The notes below the pieces were generated by a model. That model was given only the letters and a program-made list of their open reading frames with translations, was not told where the DNA came from and did no database searches. From Muricea muricata (lineage: Eukaryota; Cnidaria; Anthozoa; Malacalcyonacea; Plexauridae), in assembly GCA_963855995.1 (NCBI GenBank), contig OY979716.1:43870480-43934479 (forward strand): a stretch of DNA of 64,000 nt, in the 5' to 3' direction. Position numbers and translations under genes: made by a program. Within the stretch, counting starts at the first letter, position 1. The number at the start of each line of letters is the position of its first letter. Below, in pieces: positions 24,661 to 35,230 of this stretch.

Positions 24661-25125
24661 TTAGCGTTCTAGATCTTGCATAACCGCTTCGGCCAGGAAG
24701 CTGGAGAGGGGAGAGCCCATAGGTGTACCTGTTTGTTGATAGTATGTGCCTTCGGACTGGAATTCTGTTGATAGGCAGAGGTCTAGTAAGTCTAGTAAGT
24801 CGAGTATGTCAGATTTGCTTAGTTTTGTTTTGCCAGTCCAAGATAAATTGCTTGTGAGAAGGTTGTCTGTTATACGTTTTCCTGTTGGTAGGGGGATGGA
24901 TGTAAACAGGGATACGACGTCGAAGGATACCATCGTTTCATCGGGTTCGATTTTGAGATCTTTTATTTGTTGGAGGAATGTAACAGCATTGGATACAGAG
25001 TGGGTTGATGTTTTTACCCGTGGTTGGAGTATGCTGGCGAGGTGTTTTGAGAGTTCATATGTCGGTGATCCCGGGAGTGAGACGATAGGGCGAAGTGGTG
25101 TGTTTGGTTTGTGGATTTTTGGCAA
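24661..25125 (-). pseudogene. PLE reverse transcriptase core, copy A
   Basis: Contains PKIHKPNTPLRPIVS, MVSFDVVSLFTSIPLP (RT motif A) and GTPMGSPLSSFLAEAVM (motif B). The frame stops (TAA) right after DLER, and the motif C segment (YIDD) follows beyond the stop. A Leu-Asp-Leu triplet duplication (DLLDLLDLC) distinguishes it from copy B. Confidence 0.8.
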
Positions 25126-25664
25126 TCAGTAGAAACGGGCAGTGGTGGCATCAGAGGGTCGTAACTTGTGGTAGGTTTTGTCGTCGAGTTTTTGTTAATC
25201 TTTTAATGACTTAAGTCTCTTGTTGATGCGGGTTATCGTTGTTTTGATTGGATTTTTGTCTAGCTTCTTGTACGTTTTGTTGTCTTGAAGTAGTTCTTTG
25301 GCTTTGTTAGAGCAATCAGTTTTGTCCATTATAACGGTTGTTCTCCCTTTGTCTGCCGGTAAGATGATTATGTTTGGGTCGTTCCTAAGTGCTTTTAACG
25401 TTTGTCTTTTGGTTTTGGGTAAGTCGGTGGGCTTCTTGTTGTGGTATAGGTGAGTGGTGACTTCGTGTCGTATGTTGTTCGCTTCGTGCTCTTCGATGTT
25501 GTTGGTTTTGATGGCATGTTCAAGGTCTGCGATGAAGTCTAACTGAGTGGCGTCTTTGGTGTTGTAATTGAGTCCTTGAAAAACCGGAAAACCAACCAAT
25601 CAGACGCTCACTACGCCTACGCAAAAAGACCAAAATAAAATCACACCACACCAAACAATCCCGC

Positions 25665-25710
25665 ATTACCTGACAAAGACTTGAAGGAATAAGTCGAAAG
25701 GCTTGCCAAA
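25665..25710 (+). ncRNA. Degenerate copy of the PLE hammerhead-like motif
   Basis: Same segment as at 32036, with box 1 changed to CTGACAA and one inserted G after GAAA. It lies in the 3'-end segment at the head of copy B. Probably inactive if the motif is a hammerhead. Confidence 0.35.
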
Positions 25711-25939
25711 AAGAAAACAAAAATCCGGAGAACCTTACACGAACACATAAATATGCCTGGATTACAAATTTTCAACACTTAAAAGAACATATTGAAGGTA
25801 TACCCTTGAAACCACAAAGCACAACTCCACTTCCTCCATTCTTGCAAACGCCTCAACATATTGCCCAACAGTATCAACTACAAACCACCCATCAAGGAGC
25901 CAACTCGCAATCAAAACTACCTCAGAAAACGTAAAACGT

Positions 25940-26595
25940 ATGCTCAACACCCTAATCACTGATACACACAACCGCAAAAGAAATTATCAAATTCAACTCG
26001 ACAAACACAAGGAAATTATAGCTAAATGTATTACAGAAGATGAAATAGATTCCCTTGACGAAACCATATCCCGCACAATGGCTGGACACAAGGATAAACG
26101 ACATACCGACCTAGAAAGGAAGCTCAAAAACTCCCGCCACTACCGCCAAACACACAAAAATAAAGAAACCAACTGGGTAAAAAACATCTCGTCCAGAGAA
26201 TTGACACAGGAAGAAATAGACATACTTGCAAAAGGACTCAATTACAACACCAAAGATGCCACTCAGATTTTATCGCAGACCTTGAACATGCCATCAAAAC
26301 CAACAACATTGAAGAGCACGCAGCGAACAACATACGACACAAAGTCACCAGCTCACTTAAGCCACAACAAGAAGCCCACCGACTTACCCAAAGCCAAAAG
26401 ACAAACGTTAAAAGCACTTAGGAACGACCCAAACATAATCATCTTACCGGCAGACAAAGGAAGAACAACCGTTATAATGGACAAAACTGATTACTCGAAC
26501 AAAGCCAAAGAACTACTTCAAGACAACAAAATGTACAAGAAGCTTGACAAAAATCCAACCAAAACAACGATAACCCGCATCAACAAGAGACTTAA
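25940..26595 (+). pseudogene. PLE ORF, N-terminal part of copy B
   Basis: Lys/Asn-rich N-terminal domain with KAKRQTLKALRNDPNIIILP and ADKGRTTVIMDK, the latter a PLE landmark just ahead of the RT fingers. It is cut by the TTAA element at 26595 and continues at 30376. A small deletion near 26290 relative to copy A shifts the frame. Confidence 0.75.
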
Positions 26596-27539
26596 GAGCG
26601 ACTGTCTGTAAAAATCAAACAAAATCAGAAATATGTGGCAAGGTTCAAATTTTTTATTGCGCTCTAATTTTGGATTTAAGTTAACTATGGTAAGGTATGA
26701 AACGTCATGTGGTTAGTTTTTGAAAATACTTTTTTGTTTTCTATATAAACGGCAAAAACTTTAATGCCGTGAGGACTGATTTTCGCAATTGCAAAATGGC
26801 TGACATTGCGCGTCATGTTGACATAGTCCGGGTAGCCAAACTTTGAATTCAACCGGCTTAATGATACTTTATGTGCAAAGTATATCTCTTTATTGTTCAT
26901 TGGCAGCATTTTTATGACAATTTATTTTCAGGATATTTTTTTACAGAACAAAAAAGGGGAAGGTACTGCTTTTTAATGCTTGTCGGTACATCTAAAGAAA
27001 TGCCATATTTTTACAAGTGCCATTCTTTCAAATTTTATGAAATTTTGCACGATAACTACAGGTAAATTGCTCTTTTTAGAAATGCATTTTTTATTTTGGG
27101 CAAATAAATTCACGCGCTTTGAGAAAGACTTGATTATGACCTAATTTTAGCTCATTAATTAATATGCGGATATTTGCATTCTTTAGCGGTTGCGTGACTG
27201 AAAACATACGTCTTGAACTAAACTCGCTTTAAAGGTCATTTTTCTTCGTCTCTAGTTGTAGAATTTTAAACCCTCCCAGAAAAGTACTCACCTCTTTTAG
27301 TTAGTCCACTTTTGAGGTTGTCGGGGCTGTAAAATTGACAAACGTGCATGCGCTTGTTTACATCCCGATTATATACATACAAACCTGGCCGTTTAACTTC
27401 AGTTCGTGTTTCCTTTAAAACAATTATTCTTCATTGTTAATATACAATGCAGCGTGCTACAGTCGACTGATTTTATCACAAGCCGACAAGATTCTTTCAA
27501 CTTCAAGGCGGACGGACAATCTTGTATATAATTTGTATA

Positions 27540-28430
27540 TTATTTTATTCTATTATCTGAATGTAAGTGACAACAAGGCGGTCACCGCTAAAATATACTT
27601 GTGGCGTACAAATGGAAATTTCTATTTACTGCTGTTACTAATGGTAATAAACAAATAATTACAGTAAAATAGAAATTATAATAACTTTAGCGAGCATTGT
27701 GACATATTTTGCAGGCTAAAATAAACCAATCAGCAGGCTAAAATACATTTTAGCCCGCTGACGTAATAGCCAATGTATAAATAGTTGGAGGCCATTTAAG
27801 TGTAGTTGTTTTTTTGAAAAACAAAGTTAAAGTTCAACGTTAAAAGGGCTTTAAAGTTATTATAATAGTAATAGAGTTGAAGTTCTTGGGCATAAATATG
27901 TTTTTGGCCCACCTCAGAGCTCATTTTAGCCCTCACTACGCTCGGGCTAAAATGATTCTGAGTCAGGCCAAGAACATATTTATGCTCGCGAACGTCAACT
28001 CTATTGTTATATTATGTAATGTTTGCATACAGATATATCAGTGGAGCTACTTTTACAATTGGAGGTTATGTACTAAAATTAGCTGCATTTTTTAAACTTT
28101 ATATTTACAATATATTTATCAAATCCAAACGTTTTGCCCAGATTTTGACTGTTACTGTATACTTGTTATCTCGCAGTTATGGCTGAGATTAATACTAGTA
28201 TGTAATACTGGCATGCAGACTGCAGCAATTTAACCAGTGGTATAACGTTATGTCAGATTGTCAGGCGGCTCCTGGGTAAAAAAATTGTAAAGGCTGGTAA
28301 TTGTTTATTACAATAACAACAGTAAATAGAAATTTCAGCTTGCACGTCACAAGTATATTTTAGCGGCGACTGTTAATTCTTGTTGTCAATCACTTACATG
28401 CACTGGGATAATAAAGTAATATAATACAAT
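27540..28430. repeat. Inner inverted repeat inside the TTAA element
   Basis: 27540-27660 (GCTAAAATATACTTGTGGCG, AGAAATTTCTATTTACTG-like) is repeated inverted at 28306-28430 at roughly 75 percent. Between them, 27890-27990 is a long imperfect hairpin (GGGCATAAATATGTTTTTGG against its inverse) around GGGCTAAAATG. This may be an older foldback element captured within the TTAA element. Confidence 0.55.
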
Positions 28431-28843
28431 TAAAAGAGCTTTAATGTAGAAATGGCGTATCTAGATGCTCTTTTGGTCCCACAATGGGCACGGATTGTTC
28501 CGTTGATTGGAGAGATCCAAAAAAATAATTTGATATTATTCCTCTGATTGAATGTCAGAAAGAAATTTCTAACCATGAGTCAACTTGGAGTTTCTCTGGA
28601 GTTGAAAGTGAAGAGGACTTGATTCCAGCTCGAGCTGGTATTTTTTGTGCTAAGTCACGAGGTCAGAGTCCTTTAAACATCTGCCCATACCACTGTTCAG
28701 AACTTGACTTGCAGTAAGTTGTTAACGGCACATTCTGCTGGTAAATCTTCTCAGTAAATCGACAGGCTTGCTGCAGCTTGTTGACAACCTATACCAAGCA
28801 GTTAACACTTCTGTGCCGTTTTGCTATTTACATAATTAAATCA

Positions 28844-29061
28844 TATACACTTTAAAAAATAAAAAAAACTATTTTTTAATTGCCTTAGTTTGTCTTGCAA
28901 ATACATCTCAGCAACTATGCTCGCACGCACACACGCACGGGACTGATAGGCAGTCGCGTGCGTGCGAGTGTAGTTGCTGAGGTGGATAATAATAAGCTAA
29001 GCACTTGCAAGACAAACTACGGCAATTAAAAGATAGTTCTCATTATTTTTAAAAGTGTATA
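28844..29061. mobile_element. Short MITE-like foldback element
   Basis: Ends TATACACTTTAAAAAATAA and its inverse (AAAAGTGTATA). The arms pair through TTTGTCTTGCAAATAC / GCAAGACAAACTACGGCAAT and the centre is a CGTGCGTGCG-rich hairpin. No coding capacity. Confidence 0.65.
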
Positions 29062-29081
29062 GACAGCAGTAGTTGGGCGAC

Positions 29082-29527
29082 GGTGATGGCTAAAGGGGAT
29101 GGACGAGAGGTAGGTTTTCATGATGGCAGAAGGTTTTTAAAATTTTTAAAACGAGAACAAATCAACAACCAGATGTTTATAGCATTCCTGAATTGGGATT
29201 AGGTTCAGGGTAAGGTTAGGGTGAGCCTTGGGAATGATATAAATGTCTAGTTGTTGATTCGTTCTCGTTTTGGTCATGGCTAAAGGGGATGGACGAGAGG
29301 TAGGTTTTCATGATGGCGGATGTTTTTTAAATTTTTTAAAATGAGAACAAATCAACAACCAGACGTTTATAGCATTCCTAAATGGGGATTAGGTTCAGGG
29401 TAAGGTTAGGGTGAGCCTTGAGAATGATATAAATGTTAGGTTGTTGATTCGTTCTCGTTTTAAGAATCTTGAAAAACAGCCGCCATCTTGAAAACCTACC
29501 TCTCGTCTATCCCCTTAGCCATGACAC
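29082..29527. mobile_element. MITE with 9-bp target duplication (MULE-type)
   Basis: Flanked by perfect TTGGGCGAC copies (29073-29081 and 29528-29536). TIRs read ATGGCTAAAGGGGATGGACG and, inverted, ATGGCTAAGGGGATAGACG. The inside is an approximately 190-bp tandem duplication (29085-29275 and 29276-29465), each with a copy of the left TIR. Nine-bp duplications are typical of Mutator-like elements. Confidence 0.75.
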
Positions 29528-30375
29528 TTGGGCGACCTATGATTTAATCATTGAAATAAGAATCCATAGAAATTTGAGTCAACAACAAGGAATGTAACAA
29601 CAGGCCAGGGAATGTAAACAAGTGCACGTTTCCCAATTTTAAAGTGCTGATAACATCAAAAGTGGACTAACCAAGAGGCAAATACTTTTTCTATTTTTTA
29701 ACAATTTTATAAGCTAAAGATGAACAAAATAACCTTTCAAGCGGGTTTAGTTCAAGCGGTTTTTTTTAGTCACGCAATCGCTAAATGCAAATATCCGCAT
29801 AATTAATTAGCTAAAATTAGGTCACAATCAAGTCTTTCTCCACAATCAAGTCTTTCTCAAAGCGTGCGAATTTATTTGCCCAAAATAAAAAACTACATTT
29901 CCAGAAAGAGCCATTTCCCAGTAGTTATCGCGCAAATTTTCAAAAAATTTGAAAGAATGGCACATGGGTAAATATGGCGCTTCTTTAGATGTACCGACAA
30001 ACATTAAAAATCAGTACCTTCCACTTTTTGTTCTGTAACAAACATGTCGTGAAAATAAATTGTCATAAAAATGCTCTTTATGGACAATAAAGAGATATAC
30101 TTTGTACATAAAGTATTATTAAGCCGTTTGAAATCAACGATTGGCTACCCGAACCATGTAAACATGACGCGTAATTTCAGCCATTTTGCGATTGCAAAAA
30201 TCAGTCCTCACCCCTGAATATTTTCTTGCCTTTTTATCGCCAACAAAAAAGTATTTTTAAAAACTAACCACATGACGTTTCATACCTTACCATAGCTAAC
30301 TTATAATGAAAATTAGAGCGCAATCAGAAATTTGAACCTTGCCACGGTATGTTTGATTTTTGTAGACAGTCGCTC

Positions 30376-32046
30376 TCAAGTCATTAAAAGATGAACAAAA
30401 ACTCGACGACAAAACCTACCACAAGATACGACCCTCTGATGCCACCACTGCCCGTTTCTACGGATTGCCAAAAATCCACAAACCAAACACACCACTTCGC
30501 CCTATCGTCTCACTACCGGGATCACCGACATATGAACTCTCAAAACACCTCGCCAGCATACTCCAACCACGGGTAAAAACATCAACCCACTCTGTATCCA
30601 GTGCTGTTACATTCCTCCAACAAATAAAAGATCTCAAAATCGAACCTGATGAAATGATGGTATCCTTCGACGTCGTATCTCTGTTTACATCCATCCCCCT
30701 ATCAACAGCAAAACGTATAACAGACGACCTTCTCACAACCAATTTATCTTGGACTGGCAAAACAAAACTAAGCAAATCTGACATACTCGACTTACTAGAC
30801 CTCTGCCTATCAACAGAATTCCAGTTCGAAGGCACATACTATCAACAAACAGGTACACCTATGGGCTCTCCCCTCTCCAGCTTCCTGGCCGAAGCCGTTA
30901 TGCAAGATCTAGAACGCTGATCAATCCACAACGATGGAAACATAAAACTGTGGGATCGCTACATCGACGATGAACTTTTTATCATCTAAACACACCACAT
31001 CGACAACCTCTTTAAGACAATCAACATGACCACAGACGGCATCACATTCACAATGGAGAAGGAAACGGAAAGAAGAATTGCATTCTTAGACATCGAACTC
31101 ACAAGAACTGACAACGGCGCCATCGAAACAAAAGTACACCGAAAAAATACCCACACCGACCAAATACTAAACTACAATAGCAACCACCCCACACAACACA
31201 AAGCCAGCTGCCTTAAAACACTCCTCAATCGCATAGACACACATTATAGCACAGCCAAGGCAAAAAAAAAACATGAACTCAGTCACCTCTATAAAACCTT
31301 CAGAAACAACAACTACCCAAAGCATTTCATCAACTCTGTCCACAAAAGATCCAAACGCCCACAACCATCACAAAGCAATAACGCAGGAGAAAACAACAAC
31401 CCGGAATTCAGACGAATAACCCTACCCTACATCAATAAAATTTCTGAAATAACGGCGAGAATACTTGAAAAATACAACTTGAAAGTGGCACACAAACCAA
31501 CAAACAAAATCAAATCTCTCTTCAACAAACATAAAGACCAACCGAACAATGAGGACAAACAAAATGCAGTATACCAGATACCATGCCAAGATTGTGAAAA
31601 AGTATACATCGGTGAAACATCAAAGACCATCAAATCAAGCATTAACAGAACATAAGAACGTCATCAAACGAGAAGACAAACGATCCCTCCCGGCACAACA
31701 TGTCACCGAAAACGACCACAGATTTGACTGGATAAAGATAAAAATATTGAATCATGCCAAAACAAGAGAAGCACAAGAATTTAAGGAAGCATGGCACAGC
31801 TTACAAAATCCCGCAATAAATAGACACATTGACATCCCCGTAGCGTATCAGCCACTCCAACATCACCATAACACCACAAGAGGATCACAAACAGCCAATG
31901 AAAAACCAGAACAAAACCAACCAATCAACATCATCCAAAACCAACCAATCAACAAACCGGAAAACCAACCAATCAGACGCTCACTATGCCTACGCAAAAA
32001 GACCAAAATAGAATCACACCACACCAAACAATCCTGCATTGCCTGA
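30376..32046 (+). pseudogene. PLE RT and GIY-YIG region, copy B
   Basis: Continues the interrupted ORF: PKIHKPNTPLRPIVS, MVSFDVVSLFTSIPLS, GTPMGSPLSSFLAE, the catalytic DRYIDDELFII (about 30955), FTMEKETERRIAFLDIEL, then YQIPCQDCEKVYIGETSKTI and the endonuclease C-terminus to a stop at 32044. Stops occur after DLER (TGA, 30918) and after ELFII (TAA), and there is a frameshift near 31640. The reading agrees with copy A nearly residue for residue. Confidence 0.8.
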
Positions 32047-32082
32047 CGAAGACTTGAAGGAATAAGTCGAAAGCTTGCAAAA
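32036..32082 (+). ncRNA. Candidate hammerhead ribozyme core at the PLE 3' end
   Basis: CTGACGA, a GACTT/AAGTC stem with an 8-nt loop, then GAAA: the order of the two conserved boxes around stem II of a hammerhead. PLEs are known to carry such ribozymes in their terminal segments. One extra A sits between box 1 and stem II and I could not fix stems I and III, so activity is uncertain. The box overlaps the ORF stop codon (TGA at 32044). Confidence 0.4.
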
Positions 32083-32110
32083 AAGAAAACAAAAATCTGG
32101 GGACCCTTAT

Positions 32111-34070
32111 ACGAACACATATATATGTAATATTTAAAACACGCGCAATAGTGCTTTATCAGATATACAACGCTCGGCTTCACCTCGCGTTGTATATCTG
32201 ATAATGCGCGAATGAAATGACTTCGATAAAGTGCGCATGAAATGACTTCTAAATCGATTCATTTTATACCCATCTTGTCTGTTTGTGTATAAAAGAATTT
32301 TCAATATAGATGTTGTATAAGCCAAGAAAATCGAAGTAAAAGATTTGTGAAAATCGACATGTGTTTTATCTCATATATAGACTCTAGACACGGCTATGAT
32401 TTCCTTTGTGTTTTTGTCATGAATTATTAATGAGGTTTAGAAATATATATAAAGTTTCATGATAAATAAAAAATATTTTAATGTGTTGCACCATACTTAT
32501 GAACTTGTTCGGACATCTTTGAGTTGTACTTGACCTTTGTATGTCTGCATGACACGTCATTTTAATGTAACTTAAAATAGAATATGCTTTAGGTGGTGTA
32601 CTTTTCACAGTTACTCACTCATGTACTTGACTATTTTAATTGCTATATACTTAAAGAACTTTTGTCCTTGAGAGACATTTTTGATGTACAACTATGGCAA
32701 TTGAAAAATACTACATGGAATTATCGATATTTGCTTTTAATGAAACGCGTTGCAGATCAATATGGAGAATTTGACCTTTTCATGCAATATACTGAGGCTG
32801 CACATTTTAATTGCATTAATGTCTGAGTATTCATCAGCTGTGCGGTAACTATGGTATTCGGAAAATAAGGCCCAGGAATTTTTCCCATGGATGCTTTAAT
32901 GATAAGAACATAGCATGACGTTTTAAAGTAGAATATGTTTTAGGCAGTGTACTTTTGACCTAAGAATTTCTTGATATTTGCTTTTGATGAAACGTGTTAC
33001 AGATAAATATGTGCTCAATCTAATTATTTTAATTGCATTGTCTATGAGGTACCTTGTTCAGTTGACCAACTTGATTTTTATACGTGAACATCGTAAAGTT
33101 ATAGTAAGAAATTTTGTCTATGAGATACCTTGTTAATATGTTAATATGCTATTCGAAAAATACTGCATGGAATTTTCCCATGGATTATTTTTATAATTGT
33201 AAAAACACTACATCTTTGTTTAAGATGAGGTGCGCTTAAGGCCGTGTACTTGTCACGGCACTTGACCGATGTGCTTGGGTTAGGTATTTTGCAACTTAAG
33301 AGCTTTTGTATAAAGTCATACGTAGCATAAGGACAGAACCCATCCTTGTCAACTTAGAAAATGAGCGTTCCTTTTTCACTCATTGTAAATATCAATTCGG
33401 TAGCTTGCTAGAGCGATGTCATTCATTCAGAATCCTTGACAGTTTACTTAAACTGACTAGATGCAATCGCAGGGATCGAGTTGACTTTGTTCGTATACTT
33501 GTAACTGTGCTTGAATCGATATCCTTTTTAATGAAACAAATATTTAATTGCAACTGAAGAGTTTTTTGTCTTTGATGAAACGCGCTTTAACATTTCACAT
33601 TCATATATGAACTGGAGATAAGTGATATTCGCCTTTGACAAAACGCATTTTAGGATGCCATGTTGTTGTATGGCACTCAAGATTTTGATCAATAGCTATA
33701 CAAGATAATTATGTCCTTTGACCGCCTTCGAACTTGCGAATCTAAATAGATCCAAATATGTAGACTAGAGTGTGCCCAGGGCTTGCAGTACATGTTTATG
33801 TTGTATTAAAGACGTTTTTGTTTTAAGCACATGCTGTTATTTATATTGTCTCTGACATGATCACATCCACCTATGCACTTGAGTTAAACTTTGAATAGGT
33901 TAAGATTATAATTTGTTATGTTGATAAGATTTTTATTGATTATGTAAAATTGGGTGAGAATGCTATAAAATGTGCTGAAATTATCAGCATCTGTACGACA
34001 TTGGTATTTTTTGTTGTTGACGCAAACAATTATACAACACTGGTACTTTTTTTGTTCACAAAACAGTGGA
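32111..34070. repeat. Polinton left-arm spacer with degenerate long tandem repeats
   Basis: No gene recognised. Similar phrases recur at intervals of about 300-370 bp: AGAATATGCTTTAGGTGGTG near 32579 and its variant near 32931; TTTTAATGAAACGCGTTGCA near 32736 with variants near 32975, 33568 and 33633; CATGGAATT near 32715 and 33168. This looks like worn tandem duplication of a unit of about 0.36 kb. Confidence 0.45.
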
Positions 34071-34072
34071 AT

Positions 34073-34396
34073 AATGGCCTCTCTGAGCAAGTATCCCTGC
34101 TTTTGTAATTCTGCTGGTCTTGAACGATTTGAGTCAAAAACAGGACGCGGTTTTCTAAAGTATAAAGCAGGAAGTTGTCCTTTACTAATTCCAGAAGAAA
34201 AGTATCCACAGTTAATGGATGCGTTTGAAATGCGCACCATGAATGTTATAAACCGAATAACTTCCCACTTTGTCATTGTGACCAGATTTCTAGTTTGTGG
34301 GTGTCTCAATCGAAGGCGAATCCGGGTCGTCCCTACTTTCGATGATGTGACAATGAAGAAAATGATAAATGTGAGTTTTTTAAGTGGGCTGATGTA
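34073..34396 (+). CDS. Small Polinton accessory ORF, possible zinc-binding
   Basis: ATG at 34073 gives SKYPCFCNSAGLERF, ESKTGRGFLKYKAGSCPLL and a hydrophobic/basic second half. The Cys-x-Cys followed by a GRG-containing loop and a further Cys is loosely reminiscent of a GRF-type finger like the one in the ORF at the other end of the Polinton (57297-56962). Family not certain; about 108 residues, apparently complete. Confidence 0.4.
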
Positions 34397-34807
34397 AAAA
34401 AGAAGACAAAATCGCTCGCAAGAATGCAAAAGAGGGCTACAAGCTTGAAACCGTTAGAATCATCGGACGAGGAACAGTAGTGAACAGTAGTGTTGAATAT
34501 TTTAAATTTTACAATAATTTACATGCACTCTTGCTTGATAAGTTTTTAGTGTATGGTTTAATGTTGTTTTGATGACCTGTGTTTAATAAATGTAGGCCTA
34601 TATCGAAAGGGTATAGTAATGGGTTAAGTGTCTAGTGTCAATAAATAACTCACAATTGCACTTTTAATATGCTTTTTGAACAAAACCTGCTTAACTTGTT
34701 TTACTGCCAGACAGTATAAAATGCTTGACTTTTTTTAGTGTGGTACACATCGTTTCGAACTGTAGGTACGATATCAGCAGTTCCGTTACAAACGCATTTT
34801 TGAGAAA

Positions 34808-35059
34808 ATGGAATCTACTGACAAAGTCAAATCTCAACGTCAATATTTGTTAGGTAAAGCTACTAAATACAATAAGAAATCGGTTCGTCTTCTCAAGAAA
34901 TTCGAGCGGGAAATACGAAATCGAATACCGGACATGGCTAAGATTAACAACTGGAAAGCAAAATCTGCCAAGTATGTTAACAAAGCGTAGCGTTACATGA
35001 ACAAAATCGACGCACTAGATCAAGAGAACACTGATGATCAGACGAAAGATTTCTTTTAA
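34808..35059 (+). pseudogene. Small basic ORF, interrupted by a stop
   Basis: MESTDKVKSQRQYLLGKATK continues as a Lys/Arg-rich, probably helical protein to a TAG at 34988, after which the same frame reads an acidic tail (IDALDQENTDDQTKD) to 35059. Not recognised. Its place just ahead of pPolB fits a Polinton accessory gene. Confidence 0.35.
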
Positions 35060-35230
35060 TATGGAAAAGGTATGGGAGATTCTGAGTTTAGCTGACAACC
35101 TATGTAAACGTTTTTTGCTCCGAACGCTTGAGTAGTAATAGCTTGTGGAGTAATACATTCATTTTATCATTAAGGTCTCGGAGCGCTTAGTAAGAAAATT
35201 TGGCACTACTTCGTGTGTGTTCTGAGCGAA
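35060..35230. other. Spacer before pPolB
   Basis: Short non-coding spacer; nothing specific seen. Confidence 0.4.

Larger units (their letters stand above)
23500..25578 (-). mobile_element. Penelope-like element copy A, 5'-truncated, inverted
   Basis: Reads leftwards from inside the N-terminal region (NNIRHEVTTHLYHNKKPTDL, about 25450) through the RT to the GIY-YIG domain and the conserved 3' end at about 23500. Nearly the same sequence as copy B on the other strand. PLEs reverse-transcribe at a nick made by their GIY-YIG endonuclease and commonly land as inverted or tandem partial pairs, as here. Confidence 0.85.
26596..30375. mobile_element. 3.8-kb TTAA element with long TIRs, non-autonomous
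   Basis: Ends are GAGCGACTGTCTG and its inverse; TTAA (26592-26595) on the left and TCAA (30376-30379) on the right restore the PLE target found intact in copy A. The arms 26596-about 27320 and about 29640-30375 are inverted copies over roughly 0.7 kb. No transposase is visible inside. TTAA points to Kolobok- or piggyBac-type mobilisation in trans. Confidence 0.75.
25579..32110 (+). mobile_element. Penelope-like element copy B with an upstream 3'-end segment
   Basis: Begins with about 200 bp identical in kind to the element's own 3' end (25590-25780 matches 31955-32110), the pseudo-LTR layout of PLEs. The N-terminal coding region (25940-26591) follows, then the 3.78-kb TTAA insertion (26596-30375), then the rest of the ORF to 32046 and the 3' end. 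Copies A and B meet head to head at 25578/25579. Confidence 0.85.

Noticed and set aside
29150..29420. Telomere-like repeats (GGTTAGGGTGAG, twice)
   Set aside because: Only single TTAGGG words inside the duplicated MITE unit, not a tandem telomeric array.
33884..34429. Reverse-strand 181-codon frame
   Set aside because: Overlaps the better supported forward accessory ORF at 34073 and shows no family features.
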